A DNA stretch of 64,000 nucleotides, from assembly GCA_034769895.1 (NCBI GenBank), contig CM068375.1, positions 252,009,542 to 252,073,541 of the forward strand, in the 5' to 3' direction. This stretch comes from Magicicada septendecula. Taxonomy: Eukaryota; Arthropoda; Insecta; Hemiptera; Cicadidae. Below, one piece after another: positions 46,901 through 57,861 of this stretch. Every line of letters starts with the position of its first letter. The first letter of the stretch is position 1. The notes beneath the pieces are model-generated. The model saw only the letters and a program-made list of their open reading frames with translations. It made no database searches and was not told where the DNA came from. The position numbers and the translations under genes are program-made.

Positions 46901-47782
46901 AACCAAAACTTAAAACAAATATATTTTTAATAATTTGAATAATTTGATTGTTTTCACGATTTTTCAGACAGAATATGAATTTTCAACCTACTGCGGGACC
47001 TCTAAACATTATTAGAGATAAATAAATTAAATTAGAGGTAGAGCTATATGTATTAGAGGTAGGTAAATGAAATTTTTCAGTCTATTTTAAAATTCCAAAA
47101 GGCAACTTTTGATGGCTATCGGAAAGTTCTAATTGGAAAAATAAATTTGACACATTTTTCATTTCACCCTATTGTACAGCGATGCGATGGGTGATCTTCA
47201 CACGATAAAGGTTGGTACAAGCAATGAACAGAAAACGAAAACAAAATTTTTTTAAACAAAAGAAAAAAATAATTGTGAAAGCATATATACAGCAGTGTTT
47301 GTAAACCATTTTGCCAGTCCACAGCGTGGAAAAAGTGTTCTGTGAATCAGCATGGACAGCCGCAATACAGTCGGCTGGGAACGTGGCTCAAATTCGCCGT
47401 GTATTCCTCCTTGTGCGTGGCCTCCCATTTGTATCGCTTTCCAGATATTTTAAAGTAATTGGTGAATACCACCTCTTCCTTCGACTTACCTACTAACCTC
47501 GTTTGTCGCGTCACCGATGTTGGGGCTACTTGAATCGGAGAGGTATACTGCGACGCATTGGAGGCATGGAGTATTAGATTACCGGGACCGGACACATACA
47601 CCAGTATCAAACGCTACTACTCAAGACACAGTTGTTCGTAGAGCCGATAATATTTATTCCATTACTACCGATTGAGCTTGACATGAACGTTAAGCTTAGA
47701 GATTAAATACTGTACGTGTAGAGTATTTTTTACTGACGATGGTAGCAAAAGTACGTACATACATTGTACTTTATATAATAAT
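43901..47782. other. AT-rich sequence, no gene recognised
   Basis: No credible coding region. A 13-bp inverted repeat lies at 44628-44640/44686-44698. Open frames between 46037 and 47610 have no motifs. Confidence 0.4.
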
Positions 47783-48494
47783 AAATGATTGGAATATATG
47801 AAAGTACCAAGTGCATAGGGAAGGAGGAGAATTGAAAATCTCAATGTTGACGCCATACTTTCCAAGAGGTCCGGGAATTCAAATGTTTGGGTGCCTCCAT
47901 AAACAATGAGGACAAAATCAGCAATGACATTGCAAATCGCAATGAGTGGTAATAGAGTTTTTTTTATGCCCACCATAAAATGTTCAGATCCAGTTTAGTC
48001 AGCAAAAGAACCAAACTTAGATAGACTTTAATAAGACCGTTGTGACGTGTGCTGCAGAAACCTGGACACTACTTAATAGTGACATACATAATTTAAGAGT
48101 CTTTGAAAGAAGAATTCTAATAAAAATCTTTGGACCAGTGAAAGAAGGTGAAGAATGGCGCAGACGGAACAATAGGGAATTGGAGGAATTGATAGATGGC
48201 GAGGACATAGTGAGGTTCATCATGTCTATGAGGATCAGCCGGTTGGGACATGTGATGCGCATGGAGGGCGACAAAATGCCCAAACAAATTCTTAGAGGGT
48301 CAATAGATGGGCAAAGAAGGAAAGGAGGACTTAGAAGAAGGTGGCTACAGGACGTAGAAGATGACCTCAGGAGTATTTGGGGATTGGAGGACCGAGGTGT
48401 TTGGAGATGGAGTCGACTAGTTGGGGAGGCTAAGGCTCATTGTGGGCTGTATCGCCAGAGTAATGAATGAATGAATGAAATGATTGGAATATAT
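47783..48494 (+). mobile_element. 5'-truncated RTE-like LINE insertion with 17-bp target duplication
   Basis: AAATGATTGGAATATAT is repeated perfectly at 47783-47799 and 48478-48494. Between them is the 3' end of a LINE, finishing in a short GAAT/TGAA tandem tail (48463-48477). Target-primed insertion, 5' truncation and a tandem-repeat 3' tail instead of poly(A) are the pattern of RTE-clade LINEs. Confidence 0.85.
47850..48470 (+). pseudogene. LINE endonuclease-reverse transcriptase, C-terminal part
   Basis: 47870-47945 reads EFKCLGASINNEDKISNDIA in one frame. After stops and a frameshift, 48042-48470 stays open for 142 codons: CAAETWTLLNSDIHNLRVFE, then RRILIKIFGPVKEGEEWRRR, NNRELEELIDGEDIVRFIMS, MRISRLGHVMRMEGDKMPKQ and a GRRKGG-like basic run with RRRWLQDVEDDLRSIWG. 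This is the conserved C-terminal domain of insect LINE polyproteins. The polymerase core is missing through 5' truncation, so the copy could never encode an active enzyme. Confidence 0.85.
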
Positions 48495-48761
48495 AAACAA
48501 AAAGAATGTGTATAATTGATATGTTTTGTCCGTGTAGGCTATACATATTCCCATCTGTTTTATTCCTTTTTGACGTATTGCGTTATTAATTGTCATTTGT
48601 GATGTATTAGTCGTCAGACAACGAATCGGGATATATACTGATGGGCAAAAATGTCTCGAGTAAATAAGCATATACGCCTACATTTTGACAAGTACTCTAC
48701 AAATAGCATTACACGATACAAGGAGCTTCTTTCTTTTTGAGTACAAATCTGCACAAAGTTA

Positions 48762-49703
48762 ATATCGGTATGGAGAACCATACATGACTTCCATGTTCTA
48801 AGATTTATATTTAAAATCATATTCGAAATGAAATATTTCCATAGAAACTACTTCTTTCTATTGCTTCAGCCTTAACCACAGTACTGTGGTCACTAACGTA
48901 TACCACCTAACGTTAGCGCACTCGATTTTCACTGATGATGGCAGTCGATAGCACTGCCGAAACGTCTGGTTTTGTAGTAAACATTGAACCACGGCCAGAC
49001 AGCCCGGGAAGGAGTTTTAACAACAAACCACTTCTTTGTTGCCGATAACGTAGTACACATGACATATAAATAAAAATTATCCCCTCCCCCTTCAGCTGTC
49101 ATTTTCATTTATAGAAAATTACCCCACTCCCTTCAACTACCCTTCTCACTTATAGATATTTCATCTGCGTTTCTACAGTGGATTATTATGACCTTTTCAG
49201 GATACTTTATTTATCAAAATTAAGTACTTTACTCTTGTTAAAACATAAAACGTTGCAGGTAAACTACCCTTTCCCTTTAACCGGTCTTCACCAAAATCAA
49301 TAGGCCTTGAGTCCTCTACAACTCAGGCACATATGCAAAAAATTATTTGATTGTTTGAATTTACGGCAGTTATCGTTCATCATAGAAATAATTACTCATG
49401 TTAAAACATAAAACGTTGCAAGTAAACTACCCTTTCCCTTAACCGATCTTCGCCAGAATCAATAGGCCTTGAGTTCTCTACAATTCAGGGATGTATGCAA
49501 AAACGTATTTCATTCTGTTTGAATTTGCGGCAGTTATCGTTCGCCATAGAAAAAAATTACACACAGACACACACACACACACATTTCGAAAAATGACTTT
49601 TCTTCGTGTTTTGAGGGTAGACCAATCAGAATCAGCCCTTATCTCGAACACGATTTTTTCGCCATCACCGTACTTCCATTTCCTTATGGAACATGGAAGT
49701 AAA
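48762..49703 (-). mobile_element. Compact HINE next to the autonomous Helentron
   Basis: The 3' stem-loop begins at 48762. The unique 3' region follows (with CAGTACTGTGG near 48880 and TTGTTGCCGATAACGTAG near 49037), then about two minisatellite units (49240-49540), a CACA tract (49558-49582) and the 5' palindrome ending at about 49700. At about 0.94 kb it is the shortest complete HINE here. It points away from the autonomous element, whose 5' end begins about 75 bp further right, so two 5' ends face each other. Confidence 0.88.
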
Positions 49704-49778
49704 AATACGTATTCTACGTGTGCATTTATCATATTAAATTTTATACAAGACCGCTGTACAAGTAAGTGCGGGTTACTT

Positions 49779-49810
49779 TTACTTCCATGTTCCTTAAGGA
49801 AATGGAAGTA
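49779..49810 (+). repeat. Helentron 5' terminus (palindrome and subterminal repeat)
   Basis: Near-perfect inverted repeat with arms ACTTCCAT and ATGGAAGT around TTCCTTAAGGAA. The same terminus closes the HINEs at 10048, 11259, 11288, 14596, 15622 and 49703. Confidence 0.85.
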
Positions 49811-50065
49811 TGGTGATGGCAAAAAAATTCGTGTTCGAGATTAGTGCAGATTCTGATTGTACTACACTCAAAACATGAAAAAAAGTCGTTTTTCGAAAAG
49901 TGTCTGTCTGTAGATTTTTTTCTATAGCAAACGATAACAGCCGCAAATTCAAACAGAATCAAATAATTTTTTGCATACAGCCCTGATTTGTAGAGTACTC
50001 ACGACCTATTGTTTTTGGTGAAGATCAGTTGAGGGAAAGGGGTGGTTTACCTGCAACGGTTTTTT

Positions 50066-50470
50066 GACATGGAATCCATAGGTATGTAATGTCTTACTTG
50101 CACGTTTCGCGAAAATCGACCGTTATGTTTCAAATGTACTTTCGGCATACCACTATCTCACGAACCGCTCAACCAATCCCAGCAAACCAGGTGTCAGGTG
50201 ATTGAGTCACTCGGCCCCCTTCCAACAATAGTACTGAGAATTTTGACAACTGACTTCAGTCGTCTCTAGGCTTTGTCTGCGTGAGGGTGTTTTTGCGGCG
50301 AAAATTTCTAAATTGCTCCACTAAAACTTAAATATCTCGGGAACTACAAGTCCGATCGCGAAAATACAAAGTGCGTTGTGATCCTCAGAACTAAATCTCT
50401 CCAATAACACCAATTCCGAGTACCAGAAGCACTCACAGAAAATAACAACATTTGAACTCAAAAATTTGAA
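50066..50470 (+). promoter_or_regulatory. Upstream region of the Helentron gene
   Basis: About 400 bp of unique, non-repetitive sequence between the single 5' minisatellite unit and the start codon. No clear TATA box is visible. By position it must hold any promoter the gene had. Confidence 0.4.
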
Positions 50471-51835
50471 ATGCCTCGACCTAAAAATCGCGATAAAACT
50501 CGAACCAAAAATTTCAAACCGAAAACCGGCAAATCCTATGCAGAGCGTCAACAGGCCTATCGTTTGAGACTAAAATCAAAGAAATCGGCCGAGAACTTAG
50601 AAAATGGCAACCATTTGAAGATTGACGAAACCCCGTCAGCGCCCAAGCGGCCCGCATCTCCGATACCTGGGTCATCCGGCGTGCCCCCAAAGCGACTCAG
50701 ATCGAGCGTACGGCTAGCTAGCAAGAAAACAGACGATGAGAACATTAATAACTTGTGCTTCGACAACATTGGACCCTCGATGCTCTGCGCAGAACAGCCC
50801 GGTCCAAGTCGCCGCTTCAAAGGAGTCGACGAGGAATTCTCTAAGCACTTTATTAACAATCCGTTCGGCTCGGTGTGTGGGATCTGCGATCGCTTGTGGT
50901 TCAAGAGTGATCTAAGACCGTGCGTACCATCATACATAAGTCTCTTGGCCACAGTGTTCGGAGCGGACGAGTACTCAAGTGCGAGTAATATGGAAGGCGT
51001 GTGCTCTACGTGTGTTGCAAGTCTCAAACAAGGCAACGTACCGCCGCTGTGCAAATCATACGGCTTCCAATATCCACCGATCCCGCCAAACTTGCCGCCT
51101 CTGAATCCCGTTGAAGAGAGACTTATATGCCCGCGGTTACCGTTCATGCAGATTCGTCGGCTCCGCTATGTAGACGGTATGTATGGGATCGTGTGCCAAG
51201 TCATAAATGTGCTAGTGAAGGTAGACAACATGGTAAACGTGCTGCCTCGCACTCTCGAAGACGATTACGCCATCAACGTTAACATCAAGAGGCAGATAAT
51301 TCACAAGTCCTCATATCTCTCCGGGACTGTGCGCAAGTCAGTACTGACTCCTTGGTTGAAGTATCTAGTCGAGACACCGCTGTACAAGCGATACAATGTA
51401 ACCGCTAACTTGCAACTCGTAGACGGGATCGCCTCGTTCGGTCAGCCACGGGCATCCACAAGCAAAGCACCCGACGACGAGGACGAAAGCTACGTGGAAG
51501 ATCCGCCGCTGTTGGACTGCGAGGAAGGAGTCGCGAGGCAGCACACGCTCATGTGGGACGAGAGTAAAGTTATAAACATCGCCCCGGGTGAGCGCGAGCG
51601 TCCGCTGTCGCTTCTGTACGACGTGCACGCCGAGGAGCTCTCGTTCCCCACTATATACTACGGACAACCCAGGACCTTTCCATTCAGTTCAGCCAAAGTC
51701 ACTCCGTATATGATGACTACCAGCGAGCTCAGACGATCCGATCGACGGGGAGTGTCACCGCACCACGTACTCTACATGGGAATGAAGATCATGCGCATGA
51801 GAGTGGCCGACGGAATGTATAAGACTTTAAGGTAG
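50471..51835 (+). CDS. Helentron gene block 1: N-terminal Cys-rich and DUF6570-like region
   Basis: 454 codons from ATG 50471, the first methionine after the upstream region; the start is plausible because a basic Lys/Arg-rich leader (MPRPKNRDKTRTKNFKPKTG) opens the protein. Residues 1-110 are low complexity and basic or proline-rich. Cysteines at about 136, 139, 151, 178 and 181 (VCGICD...CSTC) look like zinc ligands. Residues about 190-330 (LPPLNPVEERLICPRLPFMQ, then GIVCQVINVLVKV and LPRTL) match the DUF6570-type domain found before the Rep of animal Helitrons. The block runs into TAG at 51833, beyond which the same frame continues with family-typical sequence. Confidence 0.88.
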   Translation: MPRPKNRDKTRTKNFKPKTGKSYAERQQAYRLRLKSKKSAENLENGNHLKIDETPSAPKRPASPIPGSSGVPPKRLRSSVRLASKKTDDENINNLCFDNIGPSMLCAEQPGPSRRFKGVDEEFSKHFINNPFGSVCGICDRLWFKSDLRPCVPSYISLLATVFGADEYSSASNMEGVCSTCVASLKQGNVPPLCKSYGFQYPPIPPNLPPLNPVEERLICPRLPFMQIRRLRYVDGMYGIVCQVINVLVKVDNMVNVLPRTLEDDYAINVNIKRQIIHKSSYLSGTVRKSVLTPWLKYLVETPLYKRYNVTANLQLVDGIASFGQPRASTSKAPDDEDESYVEDPPLLDCEEGVARQHTLMWDESKVINIAPGERERPLSLLYDVHAEELSFPTIYYGQPRTFPFSSAKVTPYMMTTSELRRSDRRGVSPHHVLYMGMKIMRMRVADGMYKTLR

Positions 51836-51865
51836 TCGGTCATCTCAAGTATCACCAGAGCACAA

Positions 51866-53062
51866 GTGGAGGATCAACAGTACGTAACGAGTATGGCGGA
51901 GAACAATTTTGCGATGTTCCGACCTGTGCCCAACAGTATGACTTACTGGGCTGAGAAGAAACACGAGCTCTTCGCTATGATACGGCAGCTAGGCAAGCCG
52001 ACGTTCTTCCTAACAATGAGCGCTAACGAAGTCAACTGGCCCGTGCTACTGCGAGTTCTACAGAGGTACGGGGATCCCAATTCGACTCAAGACATAAGTA
52101 GCATGACTCGTGTGCTCAAGAATAAATTAGTGAGCGAGGATCCCGTGATGTGCTGCATATTCTTCAACAGACTGGTAGATGTGATCTTGAACATACTATG
52201 CTCCAAGAGGCCCGGCCGTAACCCGCTGCATCCGCATCGGGTAGTCAATTACTACAAGCGCATAGAGTTTCAACATCGCGGCAGCCCGCACGCTCACATA
52301 CTTCTGTGGCTGGATAACGTTCCCGACGAGGCAGTCACCGAGGCCATGCCTGCGTCTTGTGCGATGGTCGATCGACTCAGCACGGTGTCCCGTAGCGATG
52401 TCCCCGCAGACGTATACTCCGGTCAGATCCACAGGCATACGTTCACTTGTACGAAGCGCGGAGAGAATCAGTGTCGATTCGGAATTCCTTACTGGCCGCT
52501 CAGAGAGACTGCAGTGCTAGTGCCTCTGCCCACAGACGATAGCCGGCGCCCGCCGCTGCGCAAGCGAGCTATGGAATTGAGAAAGAACCTAGAGACCAAA
52601 GTGTATGACGGTATAGATGAGTTCTTGGTGGATCACAGCTTGAGTTACGAGCAGTACTTAAATGTGATCCGATCTTATATCAAACGTCCCATGATGCTCT
52701 TCAAACGTAACATGAGCGAGATATACACGAACACTTTCAATCCGTGGGTGGCTCGAGTCTTAGGATCCAACACCGATCTGCAGTTCATACTCGACGAATA
52801 CAGCTGCGCCGCCTACGTAGTGGAGTACGTTAACAAATCCAACAGAGGCATCAGTAACTTGCAGAGAGAATTGGCCGCGCTGAGAGACAAGTACCCCGAG
52901 TCCGACAGCAGCGATCTAATGAAGAAGCTCGGCGTACAGCTACTCAACAACGTGGAGCTCAGTTCTCAAGAGGCTGCTTGGTATCTGCTGCGACAGCCGA
53001 TGAGCAAGAGCACTCGAAAGGTAACGTTCATCCCGACCGTGTGGCCGTCCGAGAGGCAGTGA
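51866..53062 (+). CDS. Helentron gene block 2: HUH/Y2 Rep endonuclease domain
   Basis: 398 codons in the same frame as block 1. [20 protein letters not shown] (about residues 44-63) opens the Helitron-like Rep domain. The metal-binding HUH motif is [11 protein letters not shown] (H142 and H144). [20 protein letters not shown] (189-208) is the conserved Cys/His segment. [14 protein letters not shown] provides the two catalytic tyrosines (Y317, Y321), with the spacing usual for Helitrons. The domain would nick and covalently hold single-stranded transposon DNA during rolling-circle transposition. All recognised catalytic residues are intact. The block ends at a TGA (53060) that replaces a sense codon; the reading continues as AHKQRKQMDEEGLDADSTD. 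Confidence 0.92.
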   Translation: MEDQQYVTSMAENNFAMFRPVPNSMTYWAEKKHELFAMIRQLGKPTFFLTMSANEVNWPVLLRVLQRYGDPNSTQDISSMTRVLKNKLVSEDPVMCCIFFNRLVDVILNILCSKRPGRNPLHPHRVVNYYKRIEFQHRGSPHAHILLWLDNVPDEAVTEAMPASCAMVDRLSTVSRSDVPADVYSGQIHRHTFTCTKRGENQCRFGIPYWPLRETAVLVPLPTDDSRRPPLRKRAMELRKNLETKVYDGIDEFLVDHSLSYEQYLNVIRSYIKRPMMLFKRNMSEIYTNTFNPWVARVLGSNTDLQFILDEYSCAAYVVEYVNKSNRGISNLQRELAALRDKYPESDSSDLMKKLGVQLLNNVELSSQEAAWYLLRQPMSKSTRKVTFIPTVWPSERQ

Positions 53063-53160
53063 GCTCATAAGCAACGGAAACAAATGGACGAGGAGGGCCT
53101 AGACGCCGATAGTACGGATATATGGACTCTCTCTGTGATAGAGAAATATACGAGCAGTGA

Positions 53161-53856
53161 CCACGCGAGTTGGAAGCCGTGACTCTAGCCGAGTTCGTGG
53201 CTTGGTACTACAAGAGCAGTAAGAAATCCAAGCCAGCCGAGGACATAGACGCAGCGCCGGCCGCGAGTGACAGCGAAGACGACAACGTAGAGGCCACCTC
53301 TGATCTACCAATCGTTGCCGGTTACAAGCTCCGCAAAGAAAAGATCGTCATTCGATATCGTTCCTACGACATGGACTCGGACGTTAAGAATTACAAGCGC
53401 GAGATGGTCTTGCTGTATGTGCTCTTCCGAAACGAGACTACCGAGTTACTGGACAGAGAGCTGTATATGCAACTCTACGATCAACATCAAGAATCCATAC
53501 TGCTCAAGCGTAAGATGTTTGAGTATCGGCTAGACATCGCCAGAGTTATGGAGAGACTAGCGGCCATGTACGTGGAGGAGCAAGACGCCCGCGAACCGTC
53601 GGCTCCGTTCGATCCGTTGGCCCCCGAGCGCATCATGCAGAACAACGACGATGACATCGAGCTGAGAGACACCGAGTCGAGGCCCGTGGTAGCCGTGAGC
53701 AAGCGCAGCGACATCCTAACTAGTCAACAGTACTGCGAGGCTGTGCGCGCGACCAACGCCCAACAGAGGGAACATACTCGAGTGCATACATCGCCTCCAC
53801 ACGCCCGGCTCCGATCCGATACAGATATTCTTCACCGGCCCGGCGGGCTCCGGTAA
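53161..53856 (+). CDS. Helentron gene block 3: Rep-helicase linker
   Basis: In a +2-shifted frame: LEAVTLAEFVAWYYKSSKKS, then an acidic stretch and EKIVIRYRSYDMDSDVKNYK with REMVLLYVLFRNE. This is the region between Rep and helicase in Helitrons, ending with QQYCEAVRATNAQQRE at about 53770. Beyond that the true frame shifts back: the following family-typical text (LECIHRLHTPGSDPIQIFFT) is in the frame of blocks 1, 2 and 4. The last ~28 codons of this open block are therefore out of frame. No ATG begins the block. Confidence 0.85.
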   Translation, partial: PRELEAVTLAEFVAWYYKSSKKSKPAEDIDAAPAASDSEDDNVEATSDLPIVAGYKLRKEKIVIRYRSYDMDSDVKNYKREMVLLYVLFRNETTELLDRELYMQLYDQHQESILLKRKMFEYRLDIARVMERLAAMYVEEQDAREPSAPFDPLAPERIMQNNDDDIELRDTESRPVVAVSKRSDILTSQQYCEAVRATNAQQREHTRVHTSPPHARLRSDTDILHRPGGLR

Positions 53857-55990
53857 GACTTTCGTTCTCAAGCTGCTGATGGAGACTTACAATCGCCACT
53901 ACAAGGAAGGCGAGGGAGCCAACAACGCCTACGTCGCCTGCGCATCCACGGGCAAGGCGGCCTTACAGATTGACGGCACCACCGTCCACGCAGCCTTCTC
54001 GTTGGCTCTGCAGAAACAAAGGAACGACGGTGACGGCCGCCTCAAACTCAATAGACTGTACGACTACAAGAGATCGTTCTGTAAAGTGAAGGCGATCATC
54101 ATCGACGAGGTGAGCATGGTCGGCCACAACCTCCTCAACTTGGTAAACGCGCGGCTAGCGGAGATCACGGACGAATGCGACATACCGTTCGGCGGTTTCG
54201 ACTTGGTGTGCTGCGGCGACTTCAGGCAGCTAGAGCCCGTGATGGCCAGCCCCGTCTACAGGCCCCCCCACTCGGCTCTCGTGGGCCCGGTGCACTGGCA
54301 CGGCCTCAGCTACTACCCGCTCACCGATGTGATGCGGCAGTCCGACGTAGTGTTCTCCGATATCTTGAATAGCATAGGCAATGGTCTCAAACTCACCGAG
54401 CAACAGATCGCCGTCGTAGAGTCGAGGTTCAGAAATCGCAACTGGTGCAAGGAGAATCTACCGAGAGTCATACGTCTGTACCACGGCAACATAAACGTAG
54501 ACGCTTACAACTCCGAGGCAGTGTCAGATGAGATCTGCTCCATAGCCCAGGACGAATTCACCGGTTACAGCGGCAAGCAACAGCTAACCACCGTCCGCAC
54601 CAAGCTCCACAAGTTACCGGCCACCAACACCGCCGGTCTGCCGTACAGGCTCAACCTCGAGGTGGGCAAGCCGTATATGATCACGGCGAACGTGGATACT
54701 CTCGACAAGCTCACGAACGGGACCATCGGAGTTCTCAAGCACGTAGAGGCGGACATCGTAGACTCGGATAAGATAACCAGGCTCTGGTTCGACTTCACAT
54801 CGGAGGGCAAGTCAGTAGGCGCAGCGGCCAGAGTGAAGGTGGTGCCCGCGGTGGTGTCCAGCGGAGGAGTCCTCCATCGCACGTGGACCCCGATCGAGAA
54901 GCGCAGCGGAACGATCAACCTAGACGGTCACGTTAGGTGCCGCAGAATAAATTTCCCTTGCGTGCCGTCCTGCGCGATAACTGATCACAAATCGCAAGGC
55001 GCTACGTTCGACAGCGTGGCGATCGAGTACACAAAGAAAATGTCTCAACCGTTACTGTACGTGGCTATGAGTAGATGCCGATGGCTAGAAGGTTTGTACA
55101 TAATAGCCGACGAGGTCAAGTTTTATCACGGGTCCGGATGTAACTCCCCCACCATGCGCGACATACGCAACGAGTACAAGCGATTGGAGAATCATCCGTT
55201 GCCCACTGCGTCCGATAGCGTGCGCCAGTTCATCGCGGAGGCCAAGCTAGCCGCACGGCTCTTAGTTACAAATTTAAACGTTCAGAGTATCGTGGCTCAT
55301 CGTCTCGACATTGAAAGTGATTCGCTACTGCCTAACTGCGATTACTTCGTAGCTTCCGAGACTTGGATGGCCGAGGATCGCCCGGTACAGTTGAACAATT
55401 TCGTCTTGGTAGCTCAAGAGAACACTGCCATGCCTCGCGACTCTAAGAAAACGAAACGAAAGGCCTCCGGCGTGGCCATCTACCGCAGCGTTGAGAGCAC
55501 GAGCACTTGTAACCCTCTAACTATCCAACCTCCTGACAAGACACGAGACATCGCCGGCGACATCACAGCCGTGGTGATCACTTACCAGAACATGTACAAA
55601 TTCGTTCTAGTCGGAGTCTACATACACCCTGGATCGCCCGACACCGAAGTCTTGTATCTTATACATCGCGGGCTCGGCAGATACGGCAAGTCCATCAGTA
55701 AAGTGATCCCTAAGATGATCGCCGACATGACTACACCAATAATGCTCTGCGGCGACTTCAACAAGCATGCACCCGATCACGAGAACCTACTACAGGACAT
55801 CAACGACGAGTACGGCCTACAACTCCATAGCTTACCATCAACTACACTCGGAAACACGAGCATAGACCTGACGTTCAGTTGCAACATGCAACTCTTCGCC
55901 CAGATATTCGTATCGTACTTCAGCTACCATCGCTCCATATTCCATCAACTAGCGTTAGGTGACTCTGTAAATTCTGAAAATTCTGAATAA
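53775..55990 (+). CDS. Helentron gene block 4: PIF1-like helicase and EEP endonuclease
   Basis: Walker A is GPAGSGKT at 53837-53860, just upstream of the first ATG (53879). Numbering from that ATG: STGKAALQIDGTTVHAAF (motif Ia region, 23-40), Walker B IIIDEVSM (73-80), FDLVCCGDFRQLEPV (motif III, 107-121), GTIGVLKHVE (281-290), CAITDHKSQGATFDSVAIEY (motif V, 365-384) and LLYVAMSRCRWLEGLYI (motif VI, 392-408). This is a complete PIF1/RecD-type helicase. From about 461 an EEP nuclease follows: NLNVQS (465-470), SETW (493-496), LVGVYIHPGS (577-586), LCGDFN (623-628), SIDLTF (661-666) and SYHRSIF (682-688). The usual Asp before the last catalytic His is Tyr here. TAA ends the frame at 55990. Confidence 0.93.
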
Positions 55991-56109
55991 ATAAAATACA
56001 TTGAAACTTATGTAGCTGTTTATTTAACCAACCCTTCATTCCTTCCCAAAGCACAAGTCTGCCCATGATTCCATGTCTACCGGTAGTCCCACGACTACCA
56101 GGTTTAATT

Positions 56110-57450
56110 TTTTTATCATGGGTAATTTTTTTCTATGGCAAACGATAACAGCCGCAAATTCAAACAGAATTAAATATTGTTTCGCATACAGCCCTGAATT
56201 ATAGAGCTCTCAAGACCTATTGTTTTCGGTGAAGATCGGTTAAGGGAAAGGGGTAGTTTACTTGCAACGTTTTATGTTTTAACAAGGGTATTTTCTGTGG
56301 CAAACGATAAAAGCCGCAAATTCAAACAGAATCAAATAATTTTTTGCATACAGCCCTGAATTGTAGTGTTCTCAGAACCTTTTGTTTTTGGTGAAGATCG
56401 GTTAAGGGAAAGGGGCAGTTAACCAGCAACGTTTTGTTTTAAAAGGGTATCTTCTATGTCAAACGATAAGAGCCGCAAATTCAAACAGAATCAAATAATT
56501 TTTTGCATACAGTCCTGATTTGTAGAGTACTCAAGACTTGTTGTTTTTGGTGAAGATCGATTAATGGAAAGGGGTAGTTTACCTGCAACGTTTTTTTTAT
56601 CAAGGGTAATTTTTCCTACGGCAAACGATAACAGCTGCAAATTCAAACGGAATCATATAATGTTTTTAATACAGCCCTGAATTGTAGAGTTCTCAAGTTG
56701 TATTGGTTTTAGTGAAGATCGGTTAAGGGAATGGGGTAGTTTACCTACAACATTTTATGTTTCAACAAAGGTATTTTTTTTTATGACGAACGATGACTTC
56801 CGTAAATTCAAACAAAATCAACTACTTTTTTGCATACCTTTTTGAATTATAAAGAACTCAAGGTCTATTGATTTTGTTGAAAATCGGTTAAGGGAAAGGG
56901 GTAGTTTACCTGCAACGTTTTATGTTTTAACAAGGGTAATTTTTTCTATGACGAACGATAACTGCCGTAAATTCAAAGAGAATCAAAGCCGCAAAAACGA
57001 AAAGAATCAAATAATTTTTTGCATACAGCCCTGATTTGTAGAGTACTAAAGACTTATTGTTGTTTGTGAAGATCGGTTAATGGAAAGGGGTAGTTTACCA
57101 GCAACGTTTTTTTTATCAATGGTAATTTTATTTATAACAAACGATAACAGCCGCAAATTCAAACAGAATCAAATAATGTTTTGGATACAGCCCTGAATTG
57201 TAGAGTTGTCAAGACCTGTTGGTTTTGGTGAAGATCGGTTAAGGGAAAGGGGTAGTTTACCAGCAACGTTTTATGTTTTAACAAGGGTAATTTTTTGTAT
57301 GACGAACGATAACTGCCGCACATTCAAACAGAATCAAATATTATTTTACATGCATCCTTGAATTGTAGAGGACTGATGGCCTATTGATTTTGGTGAAGAT
57401 CGGTTAAGAGAAAGGGGTAGTTTACCTGCAACGTTTTATGTTTTAACAAG
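56110..57450 (+). repeat. Minisatellite array inside the Helentron, ~160-bp unit, eight copies
   Basis: The marker GAAGATCGG (or a variant) recurs at about 56233, 56394, 56554, 56716, 56879, 57068, 57231 and 57394. Units match those of the 11.5-13.7 kb array in sequence and orientation relative to the element ends. The array lies between the gene and the unique 3' region. Confidence 0.93.
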
Positions 57451-57861
57451 AGTAAAGTACTTAATTTTGATAAACAAAGTATCCTGATAAGAAGCTCATA
57501 ATAATCCACTGTAGAAACGTAGATGAAATATCTATAAATGAAGAGGCTAGTTTAACGGGGTGGGGGTAATTTTCTATTAATGAAAATTATAGTTGAAGAG
57601 GGAGGGGAGAATTTTGTATATGTGTACTACGTTATCAGCAACAAAGAAGTAGTTTTTTGTTAAAATTCCTTCCCGGGCTGTTTAGCCGTAGTCTAATGTT
57701 TTCTGAAAACCCAGATGTTTCGGCAATGCCATCCATTGCCATCATCAGTGAAAATCGAGTGCGAAAACGTTAGGTGTTATACGTTAGTGACCACAGTACT
57801 GTGGTTAAGGCTGAAGCAATAGAAAGAAGTAGTTTCTATGGAAATATTTCATTTCGAATAT

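Larger units (their letters stand above)
50471..55990 (+). pseudogene. Helentron Rep/helicase/EEP endonuclease gene, interrupted by two stops and two frameshifts
   Basis: This is a single gene of about 1840 codons read as four blocks. Block 1 (50471-51835), block 2 (51866-53062), the stretch 53063-53160 and the last block share one frame, so TAG at 51833-51835 and TGA at 53060-53062 are in-frame nonsense changes. A frameshift near 53158 and another near 53770 bracket block 3. The joined product would have a Cys-rich N-terminus, a DUF6570-like region, a Helitron-like HUH Rep with two tyrosines, a PIF1/RecD-like helicase and a C-terminal EEP nuclease. The EEP fusion after the helicase identifies the Helentron branch. 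AATAAATAAAAT overlaps the terminal stop and could serve as poly(A) signal. Four lesions in 5.5 kb imply fairly recent inactivation. Confidence 0.93.

Noticed and set aside
50557-51147. 196-codon open frame on the minus strand within the Helentron
   Set aside because: Shadow of the plus-strand Helentron gene, whose motifs match a known family; the minus frame shows none.
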